Position numbers and translations under genes: made by a program
Part shown: positions 19,666 through 28,580 of the stretch, piece by piece
Position numbering within the stretch: position 1 is the stretch's first letter
Layout: every line of letters starts with the position of its first letter
Source of the DNA: JAGQOZ01 sp041399205
Lineage (GTDB): Bacteria > Planctomycetota > Planctomycetia > Pirellulales > Pirellulaceae
Reading direction: 5' to 3'
NCBI GenBank assembly: GCA_041399205.1
Contig: JAWKTK010000003.1
Location: forward strand, 806,001-870,000
DNA: 64,000 bases
Notes under the pieces: model-generated
Database searches by the model: none
The model's input: the letters and a program-made list of their open reading frames with translations, nothing else
Told to the model about the DNA's origin: nothing

Positions 19666-19910
19666 GCGAAATTCCTATTCGGAGCCGTGATCCATTTGAC
19701 GAAACGATGGTGGCCGAAGAAAGCCAATCGGTTGCCGCGAATTATCTCACGAATTCGTTCGATAGGAACCAGGGGCTTGGCCCAGAATCGAATGGTTTGT
19801 GAAAGAGCCTTCGTGACAGAATGCCCGGCAATTGATTGAACGAATCGCCTTGGTATGCCAGAATATTCGTCGATCACGGCAACCTTACGCACCTCACGAA
19901 GGAACTCGCA

Positions 19911-20468
19911 TTGCTGACAACGTCATCCAGTCTGTTGATTCGCCTGCAAAGTGTGCAAGACAAGGACGCGTGGCAACGGTTTGTTCGCATCTACACTCCA
20001 CTGATTCTGAAATGGGCGGGGCAACAAGGTCTGCCATCTGACGACGCGGCAGATCTGGTCCAAGACGTGATGGCCGTTTTGGTTCGCAAACTACCTACGT
20101 TCCAGTACGATGCGAAGTTGCGTTTTCGGAATTGGTTGAAGACCGTCACTCTGAATAAATTGAACGATCGCTGGCGAAGAAAGCAATTGCCGCTGGCCGA
20201 TGCGTCGCTGAGCGGACTGGCCGATGCGTCGGCGGATGACGCCTTCTGGGAGACCGAATATCGGTGTGAAGTGGTGTTGCGAGCGATGGAGTTGATGCGG
20301 TGTGATTTTCAGCCAACCACTTGGGAAGCGTGTCGGCGATACATTTTAGGCGAAGCCACGCCCGACCAACTGGCCGCCGAATACAACATCAGCGTCTGGA
20401 CAATTTATTCCGCCAAGTCGCGTATCATCAAACGTTTGCGAAACGAATTGGACGGGTTGCTGGACTAG
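19911..20468 (+). CDS. ECF-type RNA polymerase sigma factor
   Basis: The start is placed at TTG 19911 because GAAGGA lies at 19898 and the protein then begins LLTTSSSLLIRLQ, as do many planctomycete ECF factors; the frame itself extends to 19836. Sigma region 2 is DAWQRFVRIYTPLILKWAGQ followed by DAADLVQDVMAVLVRKLPTF. Region 4 is about residues 120-180 (ILGEATPDQLAAEYNISVWT, then KSRIIKRLRNEL). It lies 196 bases upstream of, and in the same direction as, a kinase with an N-terminal zinc-binding anti-sigma-like module, so the two probably form a signalling unit. Confidence 0.85.
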   Translation: MLTTSSSLLIRLQSVQDKDAWQRFVRIYTPLILKWAGQQGLPSDDAADLVQDVMAVLVRKLPTFQYDAKLRFRNWLKTVTLNKLNDRWRRKQLPLADASLSGLADASADDAFWETEYRCEVVLRAMELMRCDFQPTTWEACRRYILGEATPDQLAAEYNISVWTIYSAKSRIIKRLRNELDGLLD

Positions 20469-20664
20469 TGGATAAGTCAGATCGCGTGATCGGTTGGATG
20501 CGTCTGAAGACGGGACTACAAACGACAAGAAACGTCTTGCGTTTTCGTTTTTTTCGATACAAAACCGCTGCGAACCATGCGTATCTATGGACACCAGAAC
20601 GCCATTGCCGCCAATGGCAGACTCGATTTCGGTTCGCAATTGCTTGTTTTGTAGGGATTTTCAG

Positions 20665-23600
20665 ATGGTTCAAAAACAGTCGTGTCCTACCCAGTCCGTG
20701 ATTCAAGGCTTTGTTTCCGGGAATTTGGAAGAATCGCAAATTGTTTCTCTGGAACATCACTTGGCATCGTGCACTCGATGCGGCGACACCGTGCGTAACC
20801 TGAATGCATCGGATACCTTTGTCGAACTGGTACGCACATCTGCCGCTGGTACGCCGACGCCGTCCGAAATCGACGACGCTCGGCTTGATTCGCTTTATCA
20901 AAAGTTAGACGAATTGGTCGATTCGAAATCTCCCGTCGTGTCCGCTTCGGATGCGGATTTATGGAACCGAGCGATCGAGGTGGAAGTTCGCTTCGAACCG
21001 GCCATCGAAGCGGACGAATTGGGACGCTTGCGCAACTATCGCATTCTCAAACGTTTGGGCGCAGGCGGTATGGGCGTTGTCTACCAAGCGGAAGACACTT
21101 CGCTGAAACGGCTGGTGGTGCTGAAGATTTTGCGGCCGTCGTTAGGCGAAGCAGCGCGAGAACGTTTTCTGCAGGAGGCTCGCGCCGCTGCCGCCATCGA
21201 ACATGAATGTGTGGTCACGATTTACCAAGTGGACGATGAAAACCAGCTGGCGTTTCTGGCCATGCAATGGTTGGACGGCGAAACGTTGGAAGATCGATTG
21301 CAACGGCCGCCCGTACTGTCCACGGACGAAGTGGTGCGTATTTCCAGCCAGATTGCCAGCGGCTTGGCGGCGGCGCACGACAAACATTTGATTCATCGAG
21401 ATATCAAGCCGGCCAATATCTGGCTGGAAGCGAATCAGCCTCGCATTCGACTGTTGGATTTCGGGTTAGCTCGCGCCATGGACAATAATCCTCAGCTTAC
21501 CGAAACCGGCATGCTGGCCGGCACGCCGGCGTATATGTCGCCCGAACAAGCTCGAGGCGAAGCGGTGGACGAACGGAGCGATTTGTTCAGTTTGGGCACG
21601 GTCATGTACCGCATGCTGACCGGCGAACTCCCATTTGCGTGCAGCAACGCGCTGGCTGCTATTCGGTCCATTCAGACGGATCAGCCGGAATCGCCCAAGC
21701 AACGGAATTCGTCCGTGCCCACGTTTCTGTCGGATACGGTGATGGATCTGCTGGAAAAAGACGTGCGACTTCGTCCCACCGATGCCCACTCGGTGGCGGA
21801 ATGTTTAAGTCGTTCCCAACGTCCGCCTCGTCCAACCAGCGTGGAAGCGTCGGTTCGCACACAAGCAAAACAAAGTGGCAACGGCCGAGGAATTGGAAAA
21901 ATGGTGGCGCTGGCCATGGCGTTCTTGGGACTGGCGGCCGCTCCGTTTCTGTATCGATTGTCGACCGATTTTGGCGAAATCACGGTGGAATCGTTCGATC
22001 CGAATATCCAAGTCCAAGTCTTACAGGGAGGTCGCGAAGTAGCTGTGTTGGATGTTGAAACGAATGATTCGATCACGCTTCGTTCCGGCGAATATGATCT
22101 TCAATTGAAGAACGCGTCCAGCCAAGTTTCGCTGCAGTCGAATCAGCTTACGTTGATTCGAGGAGCCAAGGAAATTGTCAAGATCATGCGGAAGTCTGAC
22201 TCGCAATTGGCTGGGAATACGGCTCCGCAAGCGACTTCCGATCCATTGGCGGCGAATGATTCTGACGTTCGACTTTACGAAGGCAAGACACTGTCCGATT
22301 GGCTGAGCGTCATCAAGGTAGAACGCAGTCCCGAACGATTAGCCGCTGCTCTGCAAGCTATCGGCACTCTGGCAACTCGCGAAGATAGTCAAACCGTTTG
22401 CAAAGCCTGTTTTGCGTTGGCTAAAGAGACGAATGCGGTTAGTTTCATACCCGCGTTGCGATCGGTCGATCCCAAGGTATTGGTGTCGTTTCTGGAACGC
22501 GAGGTTCGTCAAGGTAGTCCTCCGCATCTTCTAGCAAGCGTTCTCAACGACGCCATTTGGAACGAAAAGGAACTCGCTCGCGAATTAATGCCTGCCTTAC
22601 CGAATATCCTGCCCATGCTGGCTCGACTAACCGGTTTTAAAGATACGCGGACGCAGAGGCTTGCCTTTGATTGCTTGTATCGGCTTCCCGAACGATTGAC
22701 GTTTGACCCAATAACGATGCAGACGATGGTGTCGATTTATGAAGATCTGATCAAGCGGCAGATTCCATATCAATGGCTGTCGCAAGAGCAACTCAGATTG
22801 GCCAGGCGCCTAGCCGAATTGTCACCCGATTCTAAAGTGCTGCTGGACACGTTGGTTCGATCGCTAAGCTCTCGCTTCGAGACGAAAAACCTAGGCGATG
22901 TGCGAGAGCTCAAGATTTTCGAACAACTTGGCAATCGTAGTGTTCCGGCCTTGGTACAAGTACTCGAAAAATCGCCCAAGGTGGAAGACGAAGACGGCGA
23001 ACTATGTGTTGTTCACATGTTGATGCTACTGGCGAAGCTTTCTCCGGACGATGCATTGCCATTCGTTCGCTCGTATAGGTCCAGCTCGAATAAACGGCTC
23101 GGATATGAATCGGTGATGTTGTTCCAACAAATCGGACCCAGAGAAGAAGTAAAGGCCCTGTTCGCTCCAGAACCAACAACGTACAACGACAAAACGTACA
23201 ACGAATGGCTGTCGGTTCTCAAGAAAGAACGCAGTCCCGAAAAACTTGCCGAAGCATTAACGGCAATCATCGCGCTATCGACAAAGCAGAATAGCGCGAC
23301 TACGTGCGAGGCTATTTTCGAAATCGCTCGCATGAACTCAAATACATTTGTGCGCATCAAGGAGTTCTGGGAATTGGTGTCTGCCATTGACATGGAGGTT
23401 CTGGCTGATGCGATTGTGAATGAATTCGCCGTGGGGAATGAAAATAGCGTGACTTTAGTTGCGGAAATAATTCCTCCCGGCAGAATGGGCAACGCTCCGT
23501 ACTTCATACAAGCGATCGAGCAGCGTCTTGAAGAGGCCTTGAAGATTGTAGACCAACACCCCATGGAGCCGCCAAGATTTCAAATGTTTCGCGAGGGAAC

Positions 23601-24195
23601 CGCTTCGTGGCTACCAGTGGCATCGGATGAATCAAAGCAGATAATTGTGAAATGGATCGAGGAGAAACTTGCGAAAGATCCCATGGCCGAGGACGGTTCA
23701 CTTAGCCGTCGCCTTGTCGCCCTAAAGCCAGGCTCTGAATTGTTGGTTGATTGCCAATTGAATCACTTGACCAACTACATCACTTCCAACGATGTGACCG
23801 CCGACATTAGAGGTGCATTTTACAATCTCGCCAATTCGAAACATCCTCGCGCTGTGGAAGGCATTCCGCTGGCGGTGAAAATCTTAGAGCAACATCTTGC
23901 CGACAAAACGGAAAATTCGTCGATAGCTCCGGAAGTCTTCGACGCCATCATTCAATTTCTGAAGGCGTTTCCGCATGAAGCCCAATCCGCACTGCCATTG
24001 CTACGACAATATGCAAAACCTCCGATTTCACCGCAGATTCCTGGCATGCGCCAAACCGTCATCGATTCGCAGATTCGTGGCATGGCCCAAACCGCCATCG
24101 ATTCGCTGACACGTCAAACCGGAAACGATAACGACGAAACTCCGCCAGATTCGAATGTCGACAACGACAACTTAGGCGATAACGCCCAAGAATAG
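20665..24195 (+). CDS. Membrane Ser/Thr protein kinase with N-terminal zinc-finger and C-terminal repeat region
   Basis: 1176 residues from ATG 20665 (AGGGA upstream). Residues ~1-55 hold an H-x3-C-x2-C motif (HLASCTRCGD), as in zinc-binding anti-sigma domains. The Hanks-type kinase runs from about 122: LGAGGMGVVYQAED, VLKIL Lys, catalytic loop HRDIKPANIW at about 243, DFGLARAMD and GTPAYMSPEQARGEA. A single membrane span lies at about 412-434 (MVALAMAFLGLAAAPFLY). Beyond it, probably outside the cytoplasm, are two copies of a ~300-residue helical HEAT-like module, beginning LYEGKTLSDWLSVIKVERSP (about 539) and TYNDKTYNEWLSVLKKERSP (about 842). Fusion of zinc finger and kinase beside an ECF gene suggests that phosphorylation controls sigma activity. 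The outer stimulus is unknown. Confidence 0.9.
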   Translation: MVQKQSCPTQSVIQGFVSGNLEESQIVSLEHHLASCTRCGDTVRNLNASDTFVELVRTSAAGTPTPSEIDDARLDSLYQKLDELVDSKSPVVSASDADLWNRAIEVEVRFEPAIEADELGRLRNYRILKRLGAGGMGVVYQAEDTSLKRLVVLKILRPSLGEAARERFLQEARAAAAIEHECVVTIYQVDDENQLAFLAMQWLDGETLEDRLQRPPVLSTDEVVRISSQIASGLAAAHDKHLIHRDIKPANIWLEANQPRIRLLDFGLARAMDNNPQLTETGMLAGTPAYMSPEQARGEAVDERSDLFSLGTVMYRMLTGELPFACSNALAAIRSIQTDQPESPKQRNSSVPTFLSDTVMDLLEKDVRLRPTDAHSVAECLSRSQRPPRPTSVEASVRTQAKQSGNGRGIGKMVALAMAFLGLAAAPFLYRLSTDFGEITVESFDPNIQVQVLQGGREVAVLDVETNDSITLRSGEYDLQLKNASSQVSLQSNQLTLIRGAKEIVKIMRKSDSQLAGNTAPQATSDPLAANDSDVRLYEGKTLSDWLSVIKVERSPERLAAALQAIGTLATREDSQTVCKACFALAKETNAVSFIPALRSVDPKVLVSFLEREVRQGSPPHLLASVLNDAIWNEKELARELMPALPNILPMLARLTGFKDTRTQRLAFDCLYRLPERLTFDPITMQTMVSIYEDLIKRQIPYQWLSQEQLRLARRLAELSPDSKVLLDTLVRSLSSRFETKNLGDVRELKIFEQLGNRSVPALVQVLEKSPKVEDEDGELCVVHMLMLLAKLSPDDALPFVRSYRSSSNKRLGYESVMLFQQIGPREEVKALFAPEPTTYNDKTYNEWLSVLKKERSPEKLAEALTAIIALSTKQNSATTCEAIFEIARMNSNTFVRIKEFWELVSAIDMEVLADAIVNEFAVGNENSVTLVAEIIPPGRMGNAPYFIQAIEQRLEEALKIVDQHPMEPPRFQMFREGTASWLPVASDESKQIIVKWIEEKLAKDPMAEDGSLSRRLVALKPGSELLVDCQLNHLTNYITSNDVTADIRGAFYNLANSKHPRAVEGIPLAVKILEQHLADKTENSSIAPEVFDAIIQFLKAFPHEAQSALPLLRQYAKPPISPQIPGMRQTVIDSQIRGMAQTAIDSLTRQTGNDNDETPPDSNVDNDNLGDNAQE

Positions 24196-24347
24196 GTAGT
24201 GTTCGATGGCGTCAGCGTTCGCCGAAAACACCGTTTGGTGCCGTTCTGGTAAGACGCGTTGCCGTTCGTAGCAAATGCATTCCAGATACGATATGTTAGC
24301 GAAAGGACCGGACAAGAAAGATCGTGAATTGCTAATGGTGCGCGCGA

Positions 24348-27300
24348 GTGAATACGTCCAACACGTCGGCAGATCGAATCCAGGTGAGTTGTCCGGAATG
24401 CCAACGGTCTCAACCATTGGCTCAGCGTGCGTCTTGGTCTCAGATTGTCTGCGAAAGTTGCGGTCATACGTTCAACGTTGTCGATACTGGGCGAGGTGTA
24501 TCGCGTCTGCGTGAAGGGATGACGATTGGCCGCTTCCAGTTAATTCGGCCGTTGGGAGCGGGTGGTTTTGGGTTCGTTTGGGAAGCCTTCGATCCGCATC
24601 TGGAACGATCCGTCGCACTGAAGATTCCTCGCAGCGATCAACTTTCGGCCACCGACGCCGAACTTTTTCTGCGCGAAGCCAGATCCGCAGCGCAGGTTCG
24701 GCACCCGAATATCGTTGACATCCACGAAGTAGGACGAGACGGGGATTATCTGTATCTGGTCAGCGAATTTGTCATCGGCGAAACATTGGATGACTGGATG
24801 GCGAATCGAGCCGTGCCGTTTCGCCAAGCGGCGGAGATTTGTGCCGCAATTGGACTCGCGCTGCAAACGATCCACGAATCGGGCGTGATCCATCGCGACT
24901 TGAAGCCCGGCAACGTCATGATGGATCCGACCGCGACACCTCGCTTAACCGACTTTGGTTTAGCGCGGCGCACGTCGGGCGAATTGACCATGACGGTGGA
25001 CGGGCAAGTGGTCGGCACGCCCACCTACATGTCGCCGGAGCAGGCGAAAGGGGAATCGCATCGAGCGGACGCGCGGAGCGATATCTATTCGCTGGGTGTG
25101 ATCTTGTATCAGCTGCTGACGCAAACGCTGCCGTTCCAGGGTTCGCCCCATCAACTGCTGCATCGCGTTATCCATGATCCGGCGCCGTCGTTGCGACGTC
25201 GCAAGCGATCGGTGCCTGGCGATCTAGAAACCATCTGTATGCGGTGTCTGGAAAAATCTCCGGATAAGCGTTATCAAACGGCCGCCGATGTCGTGAACGA
25301 ACTACAGCGTTGGCTCGATGGCAAGCCGATTCATGCTCGTCGCATCGGCCGACTGCGCCGTACCGTGCGTTGGGCGCGGCGCAAACCACTGATCGCAACC
25401 ACTCTGCTACTGGTAACGGCAATTGCGGTTGCAGGTCCCATCTGGGCAATGCGAGAACGTACGTTGCGGCAACGGACAGTGGAGGCTGAACTTACGGAAC
25501 GGCAATTGCGATCGGAAGCGGAACGCAGCCGAGACGAAGCCATTGACGCTCGTCGTAGACTGGCGACAGCCCAAGCGGCCACGCTGGCGTCAGAACGGAT
25601 TGCTCGTCATCAAAGTTACGCGGCACATATGCAGCTTGTGGAACGAGCGCTCGAAAATCATGACAGCGCCACGGCGCGACGCATGTTGAACTTGCAAATT
25701 CCGCAGCCGGGTCAGCACGATTTTCGTGGGATCGAATGGTATCTGCACTGGAACGAATTACAACGACCGTTTCAGTGGCAGGCTTCGATCGGCAAGACAG
25801 CACATCGAATTCGAATTTCCCGGCAAGCAACGAACATTGCGGTCAGCAACGAATTTGCACAGCTTACGATGTTTGATGGGTCCAACCGCAGTATTCGCTG
25901 GCAAGTCCAGGCGCCCTTCTATCGCATTGAATGTTGTGAATTCGATTACCAAGAAAACCGTGTCCTGGTCGGCGGTAGTGACGGAACACTTGTTGCGTAC
26001 GACGTCCAAAGCGGCACCGAAGTCGCTCGAGTTCGTTCGGCTGGTAATGCCGTTGTGAGTGTGTTTCGAACAGATTCAGTATCGACCATTACGGCACCCG
26101 CGGACGAACAGGCGAAAGGTGCGGACGCCGCGTGGATGACTTGCACAGCGGACGGCATCTTGCAAACTTGGGATTTCGAATTGAACGAATTGCATTCGCA
26201 ACAACTTGTCAGCAATTCGCTGGCGTGGCAGGCGTTTTCGGTTTCACCAGAAGCGACACGAGCTATCGGGATTGGACACGTGAACGCGCTTTCTGGATCG
26301 ATTCGACATGCCGTGGTGGTGATGATCGATCTGGTTTCTGGAAACGAAATTTGGAGGAAAACACTGGAAGGATCTGCCACCAGCACGTGCTTCGCTCCGG
26401 ATGGTAAAACGGTTGCTCTGACCATCAGTTTGGGTGCACCCAAGATTTTGGATGCAGAAACGGGCGAGACGGCCGTTCGTCTGGACGCTCGATCCAACTC
26501 GCTCACCTGGACCTCGTTTTCGCCCGACGGAAACCAATTGGTGGCTGTCGAGCAACTCAGTAGTAACGTCTTACGCTGGGAACTACCGTCCGGAAAGTTG
26601 GTAGCGCCGTCGTTTTGGCACAATACCGTTACGCATGGCGATTGGTGTCGCAATGGCCAACTGGTGACCGTGGGACACGATGGTATTGTGCGAACGTGGG
26701 ATTCGAACATCGTGCCCGCGTCCGATTCGTTGGGCCCCATCGCTGGCCCCGTCATTTGGAATGCGTCACGAGACGTAAATGGTTCGCATATTCATGTCGA
26801 TACGTCGTGGAATGTTCAACAAGTTTGGGATGTGGCCAATCAACGCTGTGTGCATACGTCACCTGCCGTGGAAGGACGTTGTCAGCTTATGCCCGCCGGG
26901 AATGCGCTCATTCGTTACAGCCACACTCACATTCAGTTACAGCCGTTTGGTCAACTTTCCGGGCAAGTGATCTATCAACACGATCGTCCTGGCATGTCGA
27001 TCAACAGTATCGCAGTCTCCAACGATGGCCAGCAAATCGCCATTGGCGAAGCGATAAATATGGATTCAAACCAAGACAACTCGTCGGATCAGCCCGGCGT
27101 ACTGCTGTTTGACCGCATTTCTGGTGCAACTCGATTCCTATCAGTGCGAACCGGAATGTCATTTACCTATCTGGCCTTTGATCGAAGTGGACGCTACTTG
27201 TACCTGAAAGAATCTGGAGCCAAGCTTAGCAAGTGGAATCTGGAAACGGACCAAGCTGATTGGGAATGGTCCAATGAATCGGACGGTTTTGCCAGCCGTC

Positions 27301-27695
27301 TGATCACCGCAACTGCGCGAGACCGGTTGGCCATTGGTTACGCCAACGGTTCTGTTTATGTTCTGGACACCAAGTCTGGGAAGGTCGAGTTGCAGCTGGT
27401 GCACCCCGGGACGCGAGTCAACGATTTGGCAATTACTAATGACGGCAAGACGTTACTTGTGGCGCTGGGCAACTTTGGTGTGAGTGCCCATTCGCAGGGC
27501 GAAGTTCGCTGTTGGGATTTGGAAACCGGTTTGCCGTTAGCCAGCTTAGCGAATAAAGACGGTGCGGTTGTCGGTGTGGCCTTATCGGCGAATTCGCAAC
27601 GACTAACGACCGTCCATTTTCAACGGCGAATTCAGGTTTGGGACGTTGGTTCGGACCGATTCAATGCGTCACTTGCGGACGAACCAGCGAGATGA
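24348..27695 (+). CDS. Ser/Thr protein kinase with zinc ribbon, membrane span and WD40-like propeller
   Basis: 1115 residues; GTG start. Residues ~15-40 form a CPECQ...CESCGH zinc ribbon. The kinase is at about 61-330: PLGAGGFGFVWEAFDPHL, VALKIP, HRDLKPGNVMMDP, DFGLARRTSGE, GTPTYMSPEQAKGES. A transmembrane helix (IATTLLLVTAIAVAGPIWAM) lies near 350, then a Glu/Arg-rich coiled coil (TEAELTERQLRSEAE-like, 375-420). From about 470 to the end are WD40/quinoprotein-like blades (FSPDGNQLVAVEQL, VALSANSQRLTTVH, RCWDLETGLPLASLA). This is the common planctomycete WD40-kinase architecture: cytoplasmic kinase, probably extracytoplasmic sensing propeller. Its last 27 bases overlap the convergent ECF gene. 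Confidence 0.92.
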   Translation: MNTSNTSADRIQVSCPECQRSQPLAQRASWSQIVCESCGHTFNVVDTGRGVSRLREGMTIGRFQLIRPLGAGGFGFVWEAFDPHLERSVALKIPRSDQLSATDAELFLREARSAAQVRHPNIVDIHEVGRDGDYLYLVSEFVIGETLDDWMANRAVPFRQAAEICAAIGLALQTIHESGVIHRDLKPGNVMMDPTATPRLTDFGLARRTSGELTMTVDGQVVGTPTYMSPEQAKGESHRADARSDIYSLGVILYQLLTQTLPFQGSPHQLLHRVIHDPAPSLRRRKRSVPGDLETICMRCLEKSPDKRYQTAADVVNELQRWLDGKPIHARRIGRLRRTVRWARRKPLIATTLLLVTAIAVAGPIWAMRERTLRQRTVEAELTERQLRSEAERSRDEAIDARRRLATAQAATLASERIARHQSYAAHMQLVERALENHDSATARRMLNLQIPQPGQHDFRGIEWYLHWNELQRPFQWQASIGKTAHRIRISRQATNIAVSNEFAQLTMFDGSNRSIRWQVQAPFYRIECCEFDYQENRVLVGGSDGTLVAYDVQSGTEVARVRSAGNAVVSVFRTDSVSTITAPADEQAKGADAAWMTCTADGILQTWDFELNELHSQQLVSNSLAWQAFSVSPEATRAIGIGHVNALSGSIRHAVVVMIDLVSGNEIWRKTLEGSATSTCFAPDGKTVALTISLGAPKILDAETGETAVRLDARSNSLTWTSFSPDGNQLVAVEQLSSNVLRWELPSGKLVAPSFWHNTVTHGDWCRNGQLVTVGHDGIVRTWDSNIVPASDSLGPIAGPVIWNASRDVNGSHIHVDTSWNVQQVWDVANQRCVHTSPAVEGRCQLMPAGNALIRYSHTHIQLQPFGQLSGQVIYQHDRPGMSINSIAVSNDGQQIAIGEAINMDSNQDNSSDQPGVLLFDRISGATRFLSVRTGMSFTYLAFDRSGRYLYLKESGAKLSKWNLETDQADWEWSNESDGFASRLITATARDRLAIGYANGSVYVLDTKSGKVELQLVHPGTRVNDLAITNDGKTLLVALGNFGVSAHSQGEVRCWDLETGLPLASLANKDGAVVGVALSANSQRLTTVHFQRRIQVWDVGSDRFNASLADEPAR

Positions 27696-28298
27696 ATTTC
27701 CAAGTGCCGTACGCAGTGATTGCTTGGCACGATGCAATAAGCCTCGAACAGCTCCATTGGTTCGCTCCATCTGTACGGCCGTATCATCCACGCTGTTTCC
27801 GTGCATGTAGTGCAAGCGGACAGCGGCCTGTTGGTCGTCTGGCAAATTTCGAATGCCGCTGAGAATCGCTTGCGAAATTTCTTCTCGCGCCGCAGCCGCA
27901 CTCGGCATGTCACCTCGTTCATCAGCCAGCAGCGCTGTCAACTGGCGAATGGAACCATGAAGCGAACCAGCAGCTTCGGAAACATGATGCACCTTTCCGC
28001 CTCGTTTCACTGCCGCCTGGTCTCGTAGCATCTGCGCCAAACGGCGGTCGCAGATTCGGTTAAGCCATGCCGGAAAAGAATACGTTCCTTCTGCTTGAAA
28101 CGAACCGATCCCACGAACAACGTCAATAAAGACTTCTTGCAAAACATCTTCCACTTGAAACGTGACGACCGGGTTCAGTTCAATGCGTCGAGAAATCCGG
28201 ATGGTGAGATGCCGAGTGTACGCGACAAGCAACCGAGCCGTCGTTTCTAAATCGCCTTGACGGGCGGCAACGAGCCGTTGTTGTTCGGACATTTCCAT
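27669..28298 (-). CDS. ECF-type RNA polymerase sigma factor
   Basis: The start is set at ATG 28298 (MEMSEQQRLVAARQGDLET). The frame extends ~100 codons upstream with no coding character. Region 2: ARLLVAYTRHLTIRISRR and FQVEDVLQEVFIDVVRGIGS. Region 4: LPDDQQAAVRLHYMHGNSVD followed by TNGAVRGLLHRAKQSLRTAL. It is divergent from the giant RTX surface-protein gene with 282 bases between the starts, so it may regulate it. No dedicated anti-sigma gene is adjacent; the convergent kinase overlaps its 3' end. Confidence 0.85.
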   Translation of the reverse strand: MEMSEQQRLVAARQGDLETTARLLVAYTRHLTIRISRRIELNPVVTFQVEDVLQEVFIDVVRGIGSFQAEGTYSFPAWLNRICDRRLAQMLRDQAAVKRGGKVHHVSEAAGSLHGSIRQLTALLADERGDMPSAAAAREEISQAILSGIRNLPDDQQAAVRLHYMHGNSVDDTAVQMERTNGAVRGLLHRAKQSLRTALGNSSRWFVRK

Positions 28299-28580
28299 GG
28301 TTGGCACCACCGGCAAAGTTTCTACCGCTTGCACTTTTTGCAAGACAACGCAAGCGGTTGCCAGAAAACAACTTGCGTCAGATCCACGGTGATCTGTCTT
28401 TGACAATATCACACTCTTACGTTGGGTCAACGAGATTTTTTTAGATCGGCGCGCGCGCTTTTGCCAGATTTTGCATTCTTTGTTCCCGACGACCGGTCGA
28501 GTCGACATTCCGCGCGGGCTATTGCGGACATGTTTCGCGGGCAAATCAGGCAAATTCGTAAGCAAAAAAGAGGTGTAGCT

